This document shows, piece by piece, positions 35,728-44,850 of a DNA stretch of 64,000 nt. Position numbers and translations under genes: made by a program. Below the pieces are notes generated by a model. The model worked only from the letters and a program-made list of their open reading frames with translations. It was not told the origin of the DNA and did no database searches. This stretch comes from Streptomyces longispororuber (GTDB lineage Bacteria > Actinomycetota > Actinomycetes > Streptomycetales > Streptomycetaceae). Where the stretch lies: contig NZ_JAMOLN010000002.1 in the NCBI RefSeq assembly GCF_024448165.1, forward strand, positions 62,001 through 126,000, given 5' to 3'. Positions within the stretch are counted from its first letter, which is position 1; every line of letters begins with the position of its first letter.

Positions 35728-36522
35728 GCGCCCGAGCTGATCGTCGCCGACGAACCCATCAGCGCCCTGGACGTCTCGGTGCGCGCCCAGATCCTCAACC
35801 TCCTCACGGACCTGCGCGAACGCCTCGGCCTCGGCATGGTGTTCATCTCGCACGACGTCCAGACCGTGCGCTACCTCGCCGACCGGATCGCCGTCCTCTA
35901 CCTCGGCTGGGTGGTCCAGGAGGGCCCGGCCGACCGGGTCACGGCCACACCCCGGCACCCGTACACCGAGGCCCTGCTGTCGGCCACTCCGAGTCTGCTG
36001 GAGCGGCCCGAGCGCATCGTGCTGCACGGCCCCGTGCCCTCGGCCACCCACCCGCCCACCGGTTGCCCTTTCCGCACCCGCTGCTGGAAGGCCGACGACG
36101 CCTGTGCCACCGAGTTCCCGGTGACACAGACCGGAAGCGACGGCCGACTCTGGCACTGCGTGCACCCCCAGGGCGAACCGCATGTCGGCGCCCAGCCTCA
36201 GCCGGTGCCCGCGCCGGTCCCACGGCCGCGTTGGCGCGGCCTTGACCGGACCCCGTCAACCGGCCGAACAGAATGCGTTCTTCGAGCGGAAGGCTCCACG
36301 AGAGCCTTCCGCCGCGGCTCTCCCGCTCAGCAAGAATGCCGTCACCACTTCGTTCGGCGCGGCGAGCGGACAGCAGGTCTTGCAGGGCTGGGCGTCATGA
36401 TGTTAAGCCGAGGCGGGAAAGGGCACCGTCGTAGAGGTAGGCGCGTGAACACGCCGGCGGTCCGGACAGTGGGCCGATGGCACGCTTCCTACAAGGCAGG
36501 ATCTGAGGTGCCGAGTTGCTGA
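35728..36522 (+). pseudogene. Oligopeptide ABC ATPase (DppF/OppF-like), N-terminal half missing
   Basis: The frame enters at Walker B (PELIVADEPISALDVSVRAQ) and continues with the D-loop, HDVQTVRYLADRIAVLYLG and the peptide-transporter C-terminal Cys cluster (CPFRTRCWKADDAC, then CVHPQG). Walker A and the signature motif are absent, so it cannot be functional. After about 36240 the frame runs on without homology. The join to the ROK fragment at 35727/35728 is a deletion or inversion scar. Confidence 0.85.
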
Positions 36523-37148
36523 ATGAACGCGAGGCCGGCGAGATCGCCAAGCTGCTCGAAGAGATGGCGGTGGACCATCCGGATCCGGAGCTGAACAGGT
36601 CGGCGACACGTATGGCGAAGCTGCTGCGGCACCGGATCGCAGACACGACGACACGTCGGGGCATCCGCGAGAACGGCGACGCGGATGCCGATGAACGCGA
36701 CAGAGCTGCTGACGCGCGGGACCGGGAAGCCGAAGCACGCGATGTGCAGGCCCGGCAACGGGATGACGATGCCGCGTGGCTCGACCGGCAGGCAGAGGTG
36801 GGTGCGCAGCGGCTGGACGAACTGATCCTGGCCGCTGCGGGGCGTCAACTCGCCGCGGACCTGTGGACTGCCCGCACTTCCTGGGGCGTCGTTGATGCTG
36901 GTGCCTTGCGCGAGCAGGCCCATGTGGACCGCGAGTTGGCCGCGACCGACCGGGCCGAGTTCCGTGCGGCGCTGAACGAGGCGCAGGTGAGCCGAAAGGC
37001 CGCCATGCAGGACCGGTACGCAGCCGATGGGGACCGCCGAGCAGCACGCCGGGATCGGACCTTGTCGCAGGCCGATCGCTCGGCGGCAGCCGAGGACCGC
37101 AGCGGTGCGGCCGAGGACCGCGGCGGTGCAGGGAGCTGTCCGAGCTGA
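36516..37148 (+). CDS. Charged coiled-coil protein
   Basis: A 210-residue protein, strongly helical. The first 60 residues are amphipathic (AGEIAKLLEEMAVDHPDPEL); the rest is dense in Asp, Arg, Ala and Glu with repeated ADRDRAA-like units (ERDRAADARDREAEARD and later DRSAAAEDRSGAAEDR). Such repeats form long coiled coils in streptomycete signalling proteins. The start is TTG at 36516 after GAGG, overlapping the end of the ABC fragment frame. No family recognised. Confidence 0.65.
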   Translation: MLNEREAGEIAKLLEEMAVDHPDPELNRSATRMAKLLRHRIADTTTRRGIRENGDADADERDRAADARDREAEARDVQARQRDDDAAWLDRQAEVGAQRLDELILAAAGRQLAADLWTARTSWGVVDAGALREQAHVDRELAATDRAEFRAALNEAQVSRKAAMQDRYAADGDRRAARRDRTLSQADRSAAAEDRSGAAEDRGGAGSCPS

Positions 37149-37291
37149 CCGCCCGCGCTCCGGCCCGGTGTCGTTCAGCAGTTCGTGTGTCCCGTGCGCG
37201 TTGTCAGGTCCGGTGTGACAGCCGGCTGCTAGGGTCCGGGCCTCGTGGATCTCAACCGTCCCGGACCGACCCGCCGGGCCAAGGGGGAACG

Positions 37292-37756
37292 ATGTTGTGG
37301 AGAAGGCTGACCATGATGGGGTCCGTGATCGGGCTCACGCTGGGTCTGGGCAGTGCGCCGGCGAGCGCCACGCCGGGCCTGAGTACTTTTGAGAGCAAGG
37401 CTGCCCCTGCCCGGAACTGCCTGGACTTCAGGGCCGACTACGGCCCGTATGTCTTCGGGTGCAACTTCACCAACTATCAGAAGTGGTACTGGAACGACGA
37501 GTTCGAGTACACGGCACTACGGCAGAAGGCGACGGGGCTGTGCTTGGTGTCGCGCAACGGTCAGGCGACCATGAAGCCCTGTGCCGCGGCAGATGACGCG
37601 GCCTTGTGGACGATCACTCCGAATGAGGTGGACGGCGCCACGATCAAGAATGCGGTGAGCCACAAGTGCCTGGCCCGGATGGCGAACGACCGGGTCAACA
37701 CCACCACGTGCACCGGAGGCAAGTCCCAGCGCTGGCAGATCGGGTGGATCGTCTAG
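37292..37756 (+). CDS. Secreted ricin-B-lectin-like protein
   Basis: A 154-residue protein with signal peptide ending SAPASA. The mature part has beta-trefoil features: RQKATGLCLVSRNGQATMKPCAA, AALWTITPNE, NAVSHKCLARMANDRVNTTTCTG and SQRWQIG. The Q.W repeats with paired Cys are the ricin-B signature. Probably binds extracellular carbohydrate. The ATG at 37292 follows AAGGGGG. There is only about one trefoil's length. Confidence 0.8.
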   Translation: MLWRRLTMMGSVIGLTLGLGSAPASATPGLSTFESKAAPARNCLDFRADYGPYVFGCNFTNYQKWYWNDEFEYTALRQKATGLCLVSRNGQATMKPCAAADDAALWTITPNEVDGATIKNAVSHKCLARMANDRVNTTTCTGGKSQRWQIGWIV

Positions 37757-38957
37757 TGCTGTGACCGCCCGGCTGGGACCGCCCCGCGCGCGTCGGCCGC
37801 AGGCCGAGCGGGACGCGATGACCACCGAGACGGTTTTCGCGCCGTTCTCCACAACGCTGTGTGCCGACGCCGCGTTCCTCCTGGTCGTGCTGCCGGTGCT
37901 GTACGGCCTGGTATCCGGCGCTACGAAGAACGGATTCGCGGCCCAACCGCACGGAACTACCCCGCAGAGTCGGAGTAGCTCCGCTCCCTCGGATACGCGT
38001 CGTGAACGCCATCCGGCGGCAACCCCCTCGCGATCGCTGTCAGCGGCCCGGCCGATCTACGTCCCGGTGCGAGAGCGGTAGCGAGGGGCGCGTCCTTGCT
38101 GAACTGACGCCGAGCGACCGGCTCACCTGCAAGGGGGCGCGCAGCAGTCGGCGGCGTCGTCGGCAGGTGTCGTGGGCGAGGTGCGCACTGGTCGGCGCCG
38201 TGACCCGGTGCGCAGTCCGTCGGATGGGCAGGCGCGCGGCATTGCGTACCGGTCTGCCTCGCCCTACCGAAGCCAGGGGGCTCGCAAGTCGCTCCCTGGT
38301 GGAACTCGTGCATGACCGCACGAGGACACTGCGACCGAGACGTCGAGTCCTACCCCTTTCCACGCCGGCCGACCGCCGACGCCGTGTGACAGGGGCGGGC
38401 GCGGGTGCGGGATGGCCGCCCAGGGGCGGTGTCCGTTTGGCGGCTCGGCTCACGATGGCGGTCTCCACCTGAGCGATTCCCAGACCGGTCAAGTCCCGGG
38501 AGAGGAAGCCGTAGAGCGCGGACAGGCCGGGGAAGCAGGCGGCCGCGTGAAGGTTCGCGGGCCGGATGTCGCGCACGCGCCGTGTACCGCGGGGTGGTCT
38601 GCCCGTGCCTGCCCGTGGATCCGACGACCGACCACATTTCGGCCGTTCATGAGGCACGTGCGCTGTCGGGCAGCTAGGTGTCGGATGTTCCAGTGGTCCC
38701 CGAGCCCCGGCTCGCAGTGGAGACGCGGAGAGCCTCGCACGGACCCGATAGGTCGGGGGTTCACGTGCGGGGCTGCACCCCTCGGTTCTGGGCGTTTCTG
38801 TGGGGAGCAGGGAGCGAAGCGTTCAGGTCGCCTTTCGTTCACTTTTACGTCTCCTCGAAGACTCCTGAAATACACCCGCAATTCTCATGCGCCACTCATA
38901 TGCCGTTGGTTGCGTGTGCACAGCCGGACGGTCCGCAACGTATGAGCAAGGAGGCGC
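37757..38957. other. 1.2-kb stretch without a convincing gene
   Basis: Frames on both strands are Arg/Pro-rich shadows. The plus-strand frame 37761-38081 contains one hydrophobic helix (AAFLLVVLPVLYGLV) but no ribosome site. The last 120 bases are AT-richer and probably hold the promoter of the VTC operon. Confidence 0.4.
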
Positions 38958-39905
38958 ATGGTGTTCCTGTCGAAGGCAGCCGCGGCGCGTGAGGGCCGGG
39001 CAGAGGAAGCCCGGGCAGATGACCGCGGGGGTCCAGGGGGCGAGGACGAGGAGCCGTTGCATGTGGCCAGTCGGCTGCACGCGTTCAACCGGTTCGAGCT
39101 CAAATACCTGGTCCCGGTCGATCAAGCGGCCGGCATCCGGGACGAGCTGGCCGCGCGGATGGACACCGATCCGCACAGCCCGGTCGGCGGCTACGGCGTG
39201 TGGAGTCTGTACTACGACAGTCCTGAACTCCGCTTCTACTGGGAGAAGATCGAGGGCCTGAAGTTCCGCCGCAAGCTGCGCATCCGCCACTACGGCGACC
39301 TCGACGGGGCCACCGACGAGTCGCCGGTCTGCGTGGAGATCAAGCAGCGCGTCAACCGGGTCACCCAGAAGCGCCGCATCACTCTCCCCTACGGTGTGGC
39401 ACGGCAGTTGTGCGACGGCCGGGAGATGGTGGAGCACGCCCCCTCGGAGAGCCCCTTCATCCACGAGGTCCTCGACCTCGTCGTGCGGCTGAATCTGCAG
39501 CCCACCGCCATCACCGGCTACCAGCGCGAAGCGCTGGTCGGACGGGCGGCGGACACCGGTCTGCGAGTCACCTTCGACCGCCGTATCCGCGGTCGGGACC
39601 GGGATTTCCACTTCGGTGTGGAGACTCCGGAGAACCGTTTCACGATCCCGCCGCACATGTCGGTCATGGAGATCAAGGTGAATGAGCGCACGCCGCACTG
39701 GATCACCGACCTGGCGGCGCGGCGCAACCTCAACCTCGTACGGATCTCGAAGTACGTCCAGTCCATCGAGGCGTTCGGACTGGCCCCGCGTTCGGTCTTC
39801 CACGTCAACGAGGCGGACTGTCCACCCCCCACCCCCACTGAAGAACTGCCGTTGCAACAGCGGCCGGCGCAGGATGCTGCGTCGATGAAGGTAGGAGCAC
39901 AGTGA
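38958..39905 (+). CDS. VTC-domain polyphosphate polymerase-like protein
   Basis: A 315-residue protein. After a charged N-terminus the VTC tunnel domain starts with FNRFELKYLVPVDQAAGI and continues with VWSLYYDSPELRFYWEKIEGLKFRRKLRIRHYG, CVEIKQRV and MEIKVNERTPHW. The Arg/Lys pairs and E.K strands line the triphosphate tunnel in yeast Vtc4. The bacterial relatives may make polyphosphate or act as triphosphatases. The ATG follows AAGGAGG. The stop overlaps the DUF4956 GTG (GTGA). First gene of the VTC-DUF4956-CotH operon. Confidence 0.9.
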   Translation: MVFLSKAAAAREGRAEEARADDRGGPGGEDEEPLHVASRLHAFNRFELKYLVPVDQAAGIRDELAARMDTDPHSPVGGYGVWSLYYDSPELRFYWEKIEGLKFRRKLRIRHYGDLDGATDESPVCVEIKQRVNRVTQKRRITLPYGVARQLCDGREMVEHAPSESPFIHEVLDLVVRLNLQPTAITGYQREALVGRAADTGLRVTFDRRIRGRDRDFHFGVETPENRFTIPPHMSVMEIKVNERTPHWITDLAARRNLNLVRISKYVQSIEAFGLAPRSVFHVNEADCPPPTPTEELPLQQRPAQDAASMKVGAQ

Positions 39906-40579
39906 ATTTCGATCTGCAGGAACTTAGCGGCACGTTCAGCGTGGCCGATGTCGTGGCGGCGATGGCGCTGTCGTTCATCCTGTCCACGGTGATCGGTTAC
40001 ACGTACCGGTACACGCACCGCAATGTGTCCTACAGCCAGTCCTACGTGCAGACCCTGGTCATCGTCGGCATGATCGTCGCGCTGATCATGCTGGTCGTCG
40101 GCTCGAATCTGGCCCGCGCGTTCTCGCTGGTCGGGGCCCTGTCCGTGGTCCGCTTCAGGAATGCGGTCAAGGAGACCAGGGACGTCGGCTTCATCTTCCT
40201 GGCCATGGCGATAGGCATGGCGTGCGGCGCCCGCTTCTACACGCTGGCCGCCGTCGGTGCCGTGGTGATCTGCGCGGTGATCCTGGTGATGTTCAAGTTC
40301 AACTGGTTCGCGCTGAACGTGCAGCGTCAGGTCGTCAAGGTGCAGGTCCCGGCCGGTGAGGACTACACCCCGCAGATCCGTGACGTCCTCATCAAGTACA
40401 CCAGCGAGTTCGAGCTGGTCAGCACCGAGACGATCCGCGGCGGCGCCCTGAACGAGGTCTTCTACACGGTCCGCCTGAAGAAGGGCGCCGAGCCGGGTGA
40501 CCTGGTCAGCGCCCTGCAGGAACGCACCTCCGGGCAGCGGGTGACCGTGCTGACCGGTTACGACACCACGGACCTGTGA
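39902..40579 (+). CDS. DUF4956 membrane protein
   Basis: A 225-residue protein. Four membrane helices lie in the first 130 residues (VADVVAAMALSFILSTVIGYTY, TLVIVGMIVALIMLVVG, GFIFLAMAIGMACGARFY, AAVGAVVICAVILVMF), with SLVGALSVVRFRNAVKETRDVGFIF between, the conserved core of DUF4956. A soluble domain follows. DUF4956 proteins are consistently paired with VTC-domain proteins and CotH kinases. It may translocate or anchor the polymerase product; that is inference. Coupled at both ends by overlapping stop/start codons. Confidence 0.9.
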   Translation: MNFDLQELSGTFSVADVVAAMALSFILSTVIGYTYRYTHRNVSYSQSYVQTLVIVGMIVALIMLVVGSNLARAFSLVGALSVVRFRNAVKETRDVGFIFLAMAIGMACGARFYTLAAVGAVVICAVILVMFKFNWFALNVQRQVVKVQVPAGEDYTPQIRDVLIKYTSEFELVSTETIRGGALNEVFYTVRLKKGAEPGDLVSALQERTSGQRVTVLTGYDTTDL

Positions 40580-42330
40580 TGGCGGACGGCAGCAGCGACG
40601 AGGGCGCCGCCGTACGCCGCGGGCGGCTGCGGGACAGAGTGCCCGTCCGGCTGCGCCACCACTGGAAGCCCGCCGCGACGCTGGGCGTCGGGCTAGCCGC
40701 GATGGTCTATTTCCTGGGTGACGCACGGATCTCCCCGTATGTGACGTCCTCCTCGCGTGTCGAGGCGGACGCCATCACCGAGAACATCCAGGGAACGGTC
40801 GGCCTGTACGACACCTCCGCGAAGCACTCGATCCAACTCGCCTATCAGCAGACCGACTTCAACAAGATGATGAAGGAGTTCAAGGACGACGGCACCAAGG
40901 ACTACATCGAGGCCGACCTCACCATCGACGGGGTCTACCTCAATGACGTCGGAATCCGTCTCAAGGGCAACTCCACTCTGTCGTCCCTGCGCGGCAACAA
41001 GGGCATGCCCGGTGGCGGCCGGGACCTGCCCGAAGGCGCGCAGGGCGCTCCGGCCGGCGGCGCCCCCGGCGCCCCCGGCGCCGCCGGCAATGGGGGCGGC
41101 GCCGGGAAGGCGGGAGCCAAGGGCGGCGCCCCGGTCCCGACCGACGGCAAGGGCGGCGCAGGCGGGGCGGCGGGCGGCATGGGCGGGATGGTGCAGTACG
41201 ACCTCTCCGCGCAGAAGCCCGAGGAACTGCCCTGGCTCGTCAAGATCGACGAGTACGTCGAGGGTCGTGCCTACCAGGGCGAGCGCGAGATATCGCTGCG
41301 CCCCGGCAGTAACGACCAAGTGCCCCTCAACGAGGCACTGGCGCTGTCCCTGACCGGCGAGAGCGAGCAGAAGGCCGAGCGGTACGCCTTCACCGAGCTG
41401 AAGGTGAACAACCGTCCCGCAGCCGCCCGGCTGATGGTCGAGGCGCCCGACACCGACTACGCCGACGACGTCTCCGACGGCAACGGCGTGCTGTACAAGG
41501 CGCGGGCGAGCGGCAGCTTCGACTACAAGGGCGACGACCCCAGCGACTACGAGACGTCCTTCAAGCAGCTCAACAAGAAGGGCAGCCAGGACCTCGAGCC
41601 GGTGATGAAGCTCATCAGGTGGGTCAACGCGGCCTCGGACAAGGAGTTCGCGAGGGATCTCGACAAGTACGTCGATGTCGACTCCCTGGCCGACTACGTC
41701 GCCTCGCAGAACCTGCTGCTGAACTTCGACGACATGGCCGGGCCGGGCAAGAACTACCTGCTCTGGTACGACCTGGACACCAAGAAGTTCTCCGTCCTGG
41801 GCTGGGACTACAACCTGACCTTCAGCGGAGACGCCACGGCCGGGCCTGACGACTCGATCAGCATGGGCGGCGGCATGCCGGGCGGCACCGCAGGCAAGGG
41901 AGCAACCGCAGGCAAGGGCGCCTCCGGCGCGCCGCAGGGACAGCCCGGCGCGATGCCGGACGGAACGCCTTCGGGGATGCCTGAGGGAATGCCTGAGGGA
42001 ATGCCTGAAGGGGTGCCCGGGGGAGCGGCCGGTGGTCAGGACGGGGGTAAGGGAGCGAAGGGCGGAATGGGCGGCATGATGCAGCACATTCTGAAGACCA
42101 GGTTCCAGGACTCCGAAGCCTTCGACGACGTCTACATGAAGGCGTACCAAAAGCTCTTCCAGAAGTTCTACGGCTCGGGTACGGCGGCGCAGGACCTGAA
42201 GGCCATCGCGGAACAGGCACGCTCCGCAGGTGCCGACTCCAAGAAGCTGGACACCGCTGTGACCAAGCTGGAGAAGACCGTCACCGACCGCACCACGGCC
42301 CTGGCCGCCGACAAGAAGGTGACCGGCTGA
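40576..42330 (+). CDS. CotH-type kinase with Gly-rich insertions
   Basis: A 584-residue protein. One N-terminal membrane helix (AATLGVGLAAMVYFLGDA) places the rest outside. The CotH kinase core is split: IQLAYQQTDFNKMMKEFKDDG and GIRLKGNSTLSSLRGNKG, then a Gly/Ala/Pro-rich insertion (about 145-215), then LPWLVKIDEYVEGRAYQG, VLYKARASGSFDYKG, LLLNFDDMAGPGKNYLLWYD and SVLGWDYNLTF. A second Gly-rich insertion holds MPEG repeats (about 460-500). CotH phosphorylates spore coat proteins in Bacillus. Start GTG 40576 or ATG 40579, overlapping the DUF4956 stop. Confidence 0.9.
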   Translation: MMADGSSDEGAAVRRGRLRDRVPVRLRHHWKPAATLGVGLAAMVYFLGDARISPYVTSSSRVEADAITENIQGTVGLYDTSAKHSIQLAYQQTDFNKMMKEFKDDGTKDYIEADLTIDGVYLNDVGIRLKGNSTLSSLRGNKGMPGGGRDLPEGAQGAPAGGAPGAPGAAGNGGGAGKAGAKGGAPVPTDGKGGAGGAAGGMGGMVQYDLSAQKPEELPWLVKIDEYVEGRAYQGEREISLRPGSNDQVPLNEALALSLTGESEQKAERYAFTELKVNNRPAAARLMVEAPDTDYADDVSDGNGVLYKARASGSFDYKGDDPSDYETSFKQLNKKGSQDLEPVMKLIRWVNAASDKEFARDLDKYVDVDSLADYVASQNLLLNFDDMAGPGKNYLLWYDLDTKKFSVLGWDYNLTFSGDATAGPDDSISMGGGMPGGTAGKGATAGKGASGAPQGQPGAMPDGTPSGMPEGMPEGMPEGVPGGAAGGQDGGKGAKGGMGGMMQHILKTRFQDSEAFDDVYMKAYQKLFQKFYGSGTAAQDLKAIAEQARSAGADSKKLDTAVTKLEKTVTDRTTALAADKKVTG

Positions 42331-42340
42331 GACCAACGGA

Positions 42341-42378
42341 ACCCCGGGTGCACTGCCCAAGGACAGCGTCCCCGGGGT
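42341..42378. terminator. Hairpin after the CotH gene
   Basis: ACCCCGGG (42341-42348) pairs with CCCGGGGT (42371-42378) over a 22-base loop, 10 bases after the CotH stop. It separates the operon from the two-component genes, perhaps partially. Confidence 0.6.
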
Positions 42379-42505
42379 GCCGGAACCCGACCGTTCGATG
42401 AAGACCGCGATCGTGTGCACAGGGTCTTTGTCTACTATCGCGCCGTATTTCTGGGGCCGCCCGTCGTCGCTCGCTCCTTCCTCCCGTACTCCGAGGTGCC
42501 AGAAC

Positions 42506-43264
42506 GTGATAGACCCACACACTCCCGTGCGTATGCCCCTGACCGGGCACACCGTCCTGGTCGTGGAGGACGACGCCAGCATCCGCACCCTGCTCATCTC
42601 CGCGCTGGGCGCGGCCGGATATGCCGTGGCCGGCGCATGCAACGGCCAGGAGGCCATGTTCGAGGCGGGCAGCCGTCGGCCGGACCTGATCGTCCTGGAC
42701 GTGATGCTGCCCGACACCGACGGCTTCCGGCTCACCCGCGACCTGCGCGCCCAGGGCGTCTACACGCCGGTGCTGTTCCTCACGGCACGGACCGGCGTCG
42801 AGGACCGCATCATCGGCCTGAGCTCCGGCGGCGACGACTACGTCACCAAGCCCTTCCACGTACAGGAGGTGCTGCTGCGCATCCGTGCCATCCTGCGCCG
42901 CGCCGGTGCCCCCGCCGCTACTGCTTCGACGGGGGCACGGCCGCCCTTGCGGTATGCCGACGTGACCTTGGACGAAGGTACGCACGAGGTGCGGCGCGGG
43001 GGCCGCCTCCTCAAACTGTCGCCGACTGAATTTCGTTTGCTGGCCTGCCTGTTGGCCCAACCGGAGCGGGTTCTGGAGAAGCTGGAGATCCTCCAGCAGG
43101 TCTGGCGCTACGACTTCTCCGGCGACACCCGCATCGTCGACACGTATGTCAAGAATCTGCGCCGCAAGATCGACCACGCGCCGCCGTCCCTGATCCACAC
43201 GGTGCGCGGGGTCGGCTACTGTCTCCGCTTGCCGCGCGACGAGACCCACGCGGCACCGCGGTGA
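42506..43264 (+). CDS. OmpR-family response regulator
   Basis: A 252-residue protein. The receiver domain is at about 15-130, with acidic pair EDD, phosphoacceptor Asp in LIVLDVMLPDTDGF, and the Lys of YVTKPF. The OmpR winged helix is at about 150-245 (LSPTEFRLLACLLAQPERVLEKLEIL, then RIVDTYVKNLRRKI and VRGVGYCLRL). GTG at 42506 is chosen for its GAGG; ATG at 42533 also fits. The stop overlaps the kinase GTG. It may control the VTC-CotH operon just upstream. Confidence 0.92.
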   Translation: MIDPHTPVRMPLTGHTVLVVEDDASIRTLLISALGAAGYAVAGACNGQEAMFEAGSRRPDLIVLDVMLPDTDGFRLTRDLRAQGVYTPVLFLTARTGVEDRIIGLSSGGDDYVTKPFHVQEVLLRIRAILRRAGAPAATASTGARPPLRYADVTLDEGTHEVRRGGRLLKLSPTEFRLLACLLAQPERVLEKLEILQQVWRYDFSGDTRIVDTYVKNLRRKIDHAPPSLIHTVRGVGYCLRLPRDETHAAPR

Positions 43265-44850
43265 AGGGGTTCCGCCTTCCAGGCCCGCGTTCTCTGCGCG
43301 CCCGCCTGGTGCTGATCGCCGGTCTGTTGGCCACCAGCGCCGTGCTCCTGTGCCAGCTGGCGGGCCTGATCGTGCTGAGGGGCTGGCTCACCGACCAGGT
43401 CGACGAACGGCTCTCCCATTTCCGCCCGCCGGACCGCGTCTACCAGGACCTTGCAAAGGACGGCGCGCTACGGCCGCCGAGCTCGAACAACACCCTGCCC
43501 TCGGACTACCGCGTCTACTTCTACGACAAGGACGGTCGGCTCCTGCGCACGTTCCTGGGCGCCGGTACCAGCGCAGGCCCCCGGCTGCCCCGACAGGCTG
43601 CCGCCCTGCATCTGACCACGGGGCGGCCGAGCACCGTCCCCTCCGACGCAGAGGGGACCGGGTCGGGTTGGCGGGCCATTTCCTACTCCGGCCCCGACCA
43701 CATGCGTGCTGTTGTCGCGCTGCCGCTGGACACCGTGGACGGAGCCACCACCAAACTCCTCTGGGTCAGTCTCGGCCTGGGCATCGCGGTCGCCGCCGGG
43801 GTGGTTGTCCTGGGCAACGGCGCGGTTCGACTGGGGCTGCGTCCGCTCTCTCGTGTGGAGCGCACCGCCCAGCACATCACCGAAGGTTCCTTGGAACTCA
43901 ACGTCCCGGTGGCGCACCCGGACACCGAGGTCGGCCGCCTCGGCCTGGCCCTCAACACCATGCTCGACCGGTTGCGCACGGCGCTGCACCGCACGGAGAG
44001 CTCCGAGCAGCAGCTGCGCCGCTTCCTCGCGGACGCCGGCCACGAACTGCGCACCCCCCTCACCGCCATCCAGGGCTTCGCCGAACTCCTCCTCGACGAA
44101 CCCGACATGGCCGACCGTCGTCGACGTGAGTCGCACGCTCTGATCGCTCACAACGCCGATCGCATGAGCCGTCTCGTGGACGACCTGTTCCTCCTCGCCA
44201 GGCTCGGCGAGGCAGCCGCGGACAGCGGACCACGCGCCGGGCACCGCGAACCTGTTGACCTGCTCTCTCTTGCGGCCGACGCCATCGCCACCACCGCCGT
44301 ACGCCACCCCCACCGTGGCATCACCCTGGAACCACTCGCCAGCCACCCCGCCGACCCCGGCTCCGAACGCGACCTCGACATCATCGAGGTGCCCGGTGAC
44401 CTTCACCAACTCGCCCAAGTGCTGGGCAATCTGTTGTCCAACGCCTGCGCGCACACCCCCGCCGACGTCCGTATCCACGTCCGGGTCGGCACCACCCACA
44501 CCACCGCTCCGGAGGCCCTCGGCAGCGGTTCCCCGTTGCCGCTCGGCACTCCCGTCTGCGTCATCGAGGTCGAGGACAACGGCCCTGGCATACATCCCGA
44601 CGAGGCCCCGCACGTCTTCGACCGCTTCTACCGCGCGACACCACCCGACGGACGCGCCGGACCGGGATCCGCCCCCGGTTCAGGCCTCGGACTCGCCATC
44701 GCCTCCGCCATCGCGACCGCCCACGGCGGACGCCTCGAACTGGACAACCGCCCCGGCGCAGGCTGCACCTTCCGCCTGCTCCTGCCCGACCCGACCACCG
44801 CGCCGAAGGACGACACCGATGAGGCTCACCACTGTCCGAGTCACACGTGA
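43261..44850 (+). CDS. Sensor histidine kinase
   Basis: A 529-residue membrane kinase. Two membrane helices (ARLVLIAGLLATSAVLLCQLAG at about 14-36 and WVSLGLGIAVAAGVVVLGNG at about 165-185) flank an extracellular sensor. Then come a HAMP segment, HisKA (FLADAGHELRTPLTAI with the phosphoacceptor His) and HATPase_c (NLLSNACAHTP, VEDNGPGIHPDE, GSGLGLAIASA). The GTG start overlaps the response regulator stop (GTGA). The end overlaps the FAH gene by 32 bases. Confidence 0.93.
   Translation: MKGFRLPGPRSLRARLVLIAGLLATSAVLLCQLAGLIVLRGWLTDQVDERLSHFRPPDRVYQDLAKDGALRPPSSNNTLPSDYRVYFYDKDGRLLRTFLGAGTSAGPRLPRQAAALHLTTGRPSTVPSDAEGTGSGWRAISYSGPDHMRAVVALPLDTVDGATTKLLWVSLGLGIAVAAGVVVLGNGAVRLGLRPLSRVERTAQHITEGSLELNVPVAHPDTEVGRLGLALNTMLDRLRTALHRTESSEQQLRRFLADAGHELRTPLTAIQGFAELLLDEPDMADRRRRESHALIAHNADRMSRLVDDLFLLARLGEAAADSGPRAGHREPVDLLSLAADAIATTAVRHPHRGITLEPLASHPADPGSERDLDIIEVPGDLHQLAQVLGNLLSNACAHTPADVRIHVRVGTTHTTAPEALGSGSPLPLGTPVCVIEVEDNGPGIHPDEAPHVFDRFYRATPPDGRAGPGSAPGSGLGLAIASAIATAHGGRLELDNRPGAGCTFRLLLPDPTTAPKDDTDEAHHCPSHT

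Noticed and set aside
38040..38657. 205-codon minus-strand frame in the 1.2-kb gap
   Set aside because: Arg/Ser/Pro-rich without domain or ribosome site; codon pattern is like shadow frames.
40693..42735. 680-codon minus-strand frame opposite the CotH gene
   Set aside because: High-GC shadow frame; the plus strand has clear CotH motifs and coupled starts.
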